Positions 4,943 to 7,392 of a DNA stretch of 7,392 bases are shown here, piece after piece. Source of the stretch: Alphaproteobacteria bacterium (GTDB taxonomy: Bacteria > Pseudomonadota > Alphaproteobacteria > Rickettsiales > SXRF01); assembly GCA_020050695.1 (NCBI GenBank), contig JAGVKI010000276.1, positions 1 through 7,392 of the forward strand, read 5' to 3'. Every line of letters begins with the position of its first letter. Within the stretch, counting starts at the first letter, position 1. A model generated the notes under the pieces. That model was given only the letters and a program-made list of their open reading frames with translations, did no database searches and was not told where the DNA came from. Both the position numbers and the translations under genes were made by a program.

Positions 4943-6802
4943 CTATGGCTGGGCCCCGCCGCCCGGTGTGGGAACCATGTCAGAGGGGGCGGCGTTCTTA
5001 CCGTCAGCCTCATCGAGTTCCTGTATTTTCTGGAGCACATCGCGCGCAACAGGCGCTGCTGCCGAAGCGCCGCCGCCGCCATGCTCAACAATCACCGCAA
5101 CGGCGTATTTGGGATTATCCACGGGGGCAAACCCAACAAAAAGCGCATGGTGGCGGTATTCCCAGGGGATGGTTTCCTGTTTTACACCGCGCTGGAAAAT
5201 CTTACGCACCTGCGACGTTCCGGTTTTACCGCCCATGGCAAAGCGCGGCTCCATAATGCGCTTGCTGTAGGCCGTACCGCCCGGCTCATTGCATACCGAT
5301 GACATCGCATCGCGGTTACGCTGGAGCAGTTCGGGCTTTACGTCGAGTGCTTCAAATTCAGGACGCTCTTCTCCCTGCCCTACATACAGGCGTGGCGTCA
5401 CCTTTTTGCCGCTGGCCATGCGCGATGTCATCACCGCCAGCTGTAGCGGGGTAGCCAGCACATAGCCCTGCCCGATCGCGCAGTTAATGGTATCGCCGCC
5501 TGCCCAGCGCTGCTTGTAGCGCTTCATCTTCCATTCAGGGTCTGGGATAATGCCGGGGCGCTCACCCACCAGCCCAATATCATGTACATGACCGAGCCCG
5601 AATTTACGCGCCATCTGTGCATAGGAATTGATGCCGATACGTTCCGCTATCGTATAAAAATACGTATCGCATGACTGCTGTACGGCCATGTTGAAATTCA
5701 CCGTGCCGTGGCCACCTTCTTTCCAGCAGTTGAATTTATGATCACCCAGATAATAATGTCCTGGGCAATAGACGCTGGTGTTCGCGTTGGTGACGCCGCT
5801 TTCCATCCCGGCAAGCCCGACAAGCATTTTAAACGTGGAACCTGGCGGGTACTGGCCTGCCGTTACCTTGTTAAGCAGCGGGCTTTTCTTATCAGCATTC
5901 AGCTGTGCCCAGTAATCGCTGGCAATGCCCTTGCTGAAGCTATCAGGATCAAACCCCGGCACCGATACCAGCGCCAGGATGTTGCCGGTATCGACTTCCA
6001 TGGCGCAAATACCTGCGCTTTCCTCTTTGACTAAGCTGGCTGCGTATTCCTGCAGGCGGCTGTCGATGGTCAGGCGTATGTTCTCGCCCGGCACCGTTTC
6101 GCGCTTGCCTACTTCGCGCACCGGAACCCCGTGCACGTTCACTTCCAGCTGGCGAAGCCCGGCGGTGCCGCGCAACTGGCTTTCGAGCATTTTTTCCACG
6201 CCGTTCTTACCGATCTTAAATTCGGGAAGTCGCATGAGCGGCTGGTCATCGGCGGTCAGTTCATCTTCCGATACCGCACCCACATATCCCACCAGATGCG
6301 CGGCCTGATCACCGAATGGATAATGGCGTATCTGCCCCACATCGATATTGACGCCTGCCAGTTCCAGCCTGTGCAGTTCGATCAGCGATACTTCTTCCCA
6401 GGTTAAATGCTCCTTGATGAGTTCAGGCATGGAAGCGGATGAAACGCGTGTGTGCTCGAGTGCTTTAAGTTTTTTCTCCTGTATCGGCACCACCGCGTGC
6501 AGGCGTTCAATAGTCTTGCGGAACGTATCCTGGCTGAGCGTGCTGTAATCGAGGAACAGGCGGTAGTTCTTATCATTGGTGGCCATGGGATTGCCATAGC
6601 GGTCAAGGATCAGGCCGCGCTCAGGTGCAATCAGGATGAGTTTGATGCGGTTATTTTCAGACAAGGTGGCATATTCGTCCGCCTTGATAAACTGCAGGTA
6701 ATAGAGTCTTGCTGCCAGCGCCGAGAATGCAGCAGCCTGCAACCCGCCAAATACCAAGGCGCGGCGGGTGAAGATATGTTGTTTCTCGTTCTCTTTTGGC
6801 AT
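4943..6802 (-). CDS. mrdA: Penicillin-binding protein 2 (peptidoglycan DD-transpeptidase)
   Basis: PBP2 cross-links new peptidoglycan in the elongasome with RodA and MreBCD and is anchored in the inner membrane with its catalytic part in the periplasm. From the ATG at 6802 the protein has 619 residues. It has one membrane helix (about 15-38, after FTRRALVFGG), a pedestal/dimerisation domain with APERGLILDRYGNPMA (about 55-75), and a transpeptidase domain. The active-site STFK is at residues 322-325 (YPPGSTFK), the second motif is SCD (377-379) in the PBP2-type SxD form, and KTGT is at 526-529. The C-terminus is Pro/Gly-rich. An in-frame GTG at 6880 would add 26 residues, but it lies in a repeat arm and has no ribosome site. 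MPKENEKQHIFTRRA is the usual family start. mreD lies upstream. The usual downstream partner rodA is absent, and the gene ends at a terminator. Confidence 0.96.
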   Translation of the reverse strand: MPKENEKQHIFTRRALVFGGLQAAAFSALAARLYYLQFIKADEYATLSENNRIKLILIAPERGLILDRYGNPMATNDKNYRLFLDYSTLSQDTFRKTIERLHAVVPIQEKKLKALEHTRVSSASMPELIKEHLTWEEVSLIELHRLELAGVNIDVGQIRHYPFGDQAAHLVGYVGAVSEDELTADDQPLMRLPEFKIGKNGVEKMLESQLRGTAGLRQLEVNVHGVPVREVGKRETVPGENIRLTIDSRLQEYAASLVKEESAGICAMEVDTGNILALVSVPGFDPDSFSKGIASDYWAQLNADKKSPLLNKVTAGQYPPGSTFKMLVGLAGMESGVTNANTSVYCPGHYYLGDHKFNCWKEGGHGTVNFNMAVQQSCDTYFYTIAERIGINSYAQMARKFGLGHVHDIGLVGERPGIIPDPEWKMKRYKQRWAGGDTINCAIGQGYVLATPLQLAVMTSRMASGKKVTPRLYVGQGEERPEFEALDVKPELLQRNRDAMSSVCNEPGGTAYSKRIMEPRFAMGGKTGTSQVRKIFQRGVKQETIPWEYRHHALFVGFAPVDNPKYAVAVIVEHGGGGASAAAPVARDVLQKIQELDEADGKNAAPSDMVPTPGGGAQP

Positions 6803-6835
6803 AAGGGCGACCGCCGATAATTTAGGGCATGCCGC

Positions 6836-6851
6836 ATGCTTTGCAAAGCAT
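6836..6851. repeat. Perfect 16-base palindrome upstream of mrdA
   Basis: ATGCTTTGCAAAGCAT is a perfect 16-base palindrome located 34 bases upstream of the chosen mrdA ATG and 15 bases from the larger inverted element. It could be an operator for a dimeric regulator or part of an old insertion footprint. No partner protein can be named. Confidence 0.6.
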
Positions 6852-6865
6852 TCTTTGGCCGCATG

Positions 6866-7010
6866 AGACAGAGTCGTCACAAGATTTATGAAGATGGCGA
6901 AAACAGAGGGCTACGAGAACCGTAGCGCAGCGTACGCTATGTACGTGAGCACCGGAAGCGCAGTTATGCCCCTGTTTGCAGCCCTTCAGAAACTTGTGGC
7001 GACTCTGTCT
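6866..7010. repeat. 145-base imperfect palindromic element with 18-base inverted ends (MITE-like)
   Basis: The ends AGACAGAGTCGTCACAAG (6866-6883) and its inverted copy (6993-7010) match at 17 of 18 positions. Pairing continues, after a one-base bulge, with 6885-6893 / 6984-6992 (8 of 9). Further in, AAACAG-GGGC (6901-6911) pairs with GCCCCTGTTT (6968-6977). The middle holds two small hairpins: CTACG/CGTAG (6911-6925) and CGTAC/GTACG (6931-6945). No open frame of note and no clear target duplication are visible. The left end lies just beyond the mrdA upstream sequence, and the right end reaches into the mreD stop codon. The structure fits a small non-autonomous mobile repeat, or a strong RNA hairpin inside the mreD-mrdA transcript. 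Confidence 0.65.
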
Positions 7011-7392
7011 ATCGTGAAATCCCGTTGAGGATGTACCAGCGGCGCATATTGATAAAGTCGTAGATCATATCGAAACTACGATGCAGCACCGGATAACAGC
7101 AGGCAGTCAGCAGCCACTGCACAAAGGCGCGGCCGAGTCCTTCAAACTGCGTCTGGAAAAGCGCAAGGCCAAACCAGTTGAGCGAACTGGTGGCGCCCAG
7201 CAGCAAGGCAAAATAGCCCCACTTGATCACAAAGCCTTCGCGGTGGATATATTTGCGCTGCGCATGCAACAGCAAAAGGAACACCACATTAACCAGCGAG
7301 GTAAGCCCAAGCGGCAAACCCATCACCGCATCCATTACCAGGCCGAGGGCAAACACGAACCAGTACGGCATTTCGCGTGCATGCAGCATGCC
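7009..7392 (-). CDS. mreD: Rod shape-determining protein MreD, C-terminal part, cut by window edge
   Basis: MreD is a small polytopic inner-membrane protein of the elongasome that works with MreB and MreC. The visible 127 codons run in frame through the right edge and end with TAG at 7009-7011. The sequence is hydrophobic, with about four membrane segments, and contains PYWFVFALGLVMDAVMGLPL followed by GLTSL, the conserved MreD region with its Asp and a Pro-Leu-Gly turn. Family members have about 160-175 residues, so some 35-45 residues are missing upstream. An ATG at 7387-7389 is internal and probably not the start. The next gene, mrdA, follows in the same direction after about 206 bases, an unusually wide gap in this operon type that is filled mostly by the palindromic element. 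Confidence 0.88.
   Translation of the reverse strand, partial: GMLHAREMPYWFVFALGLVMDAVMGLPLGLTSLVNVVFLLLLHAQRKYIHREGFVIKWGYFALLLGATSSLNWFGLALFQTQFEGLGRAFVQWLLTACCYPVLHRSFDMIYDFINMRRWYILNGISR

Noticed and set aside
6803..6880. PBP2 extended upstream to the GTG at 6880
   Set aside because: The start lies in the arm of the palindromic element with no ribosome site, and the extra residues do not look like PBP2. The family start pattern begins at 6802.
1..7392. CRISPR array, tRNA, rRNA, phage or toxin-antitoxin module
   Set aside because: No spaced direct repeats, cloverleaf or rRNA-like sequence, or small paired genes were seen. Coding density is explained by the listed genes.

Overview
The window looks like part of an alphaproteobacterial chromosome of medium GC content. 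The evidence is the flagellar regulator FliX divergent from flgI, a one-cysteine DksA, a single-domain FlgJ, and TTAA-rich, CtrA-like regulatory DNA. This is the arrangement known from Caulobacter and its relatives. I cannot assign a genus from sequence alone.

Layout. Positions 1-2403 (minus strand) hold a tightly packed flagellar operon read flgI, flgJ (rod-binding domain only), a FlgN-like chaperone, then flgK, which runs off the left edge. Intergenic gaps are 2, 1 and 20 bases. Upstream lies a 271-base divergent control region (2404-2674). It carries a well-matched sigma-54 promoter for flgI, two similar GGCA-N9-GCC elements that could bind an FlbD-type activator, and a CtrA-like box plus a possible -10 for fliX. 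fliX (2675-3118, plus) is followed by a complete Stealth-family sugar-phosphate transferase gene (3147-4250, plus) and dksA (4443-4862, plus). A strong bidirectional terminator (4884-4922) separates dksA from the convergent cell-shape genes. These are mrdA (PBP2, 4943-6802, minus) and the 3' part of mreD (7009-7392, minus), which runs off the right edge. Between mreD and mrdA sits a roughly 145-base imperfect palindrome with 18-base inverted ends that looks like a small inserted repeat element.

How the genes work together. FlgI builds the periplasmic P ring, FlgJ supports rod assembly, the FlgN-like protein probably escorts hook-associated proteins, and FlgK is the first hook-filament junction protein. 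FliX, by analogy with Caulobacter, couples completion of early flagellar structures to FlbD/sigma-54 transcription of later genes such as flgI. DksA tunes RNA polymerase in the stringent response. MreD and PBP2 belong to the elongasome that makes lateral-wall peptidoglycan. The Stealth protein probably acts on surface polysaccharide and is the functional outlier.

The most useful points for follow-up are the sigma-54 promoter that rules out the longest flgI reading frame, the palindromic element between mreD and mrdA, and the Stealth gene between fliX and dksA. I saw no clear novel multi-gene system. No stretch longer than 300 bases lacks a gene.
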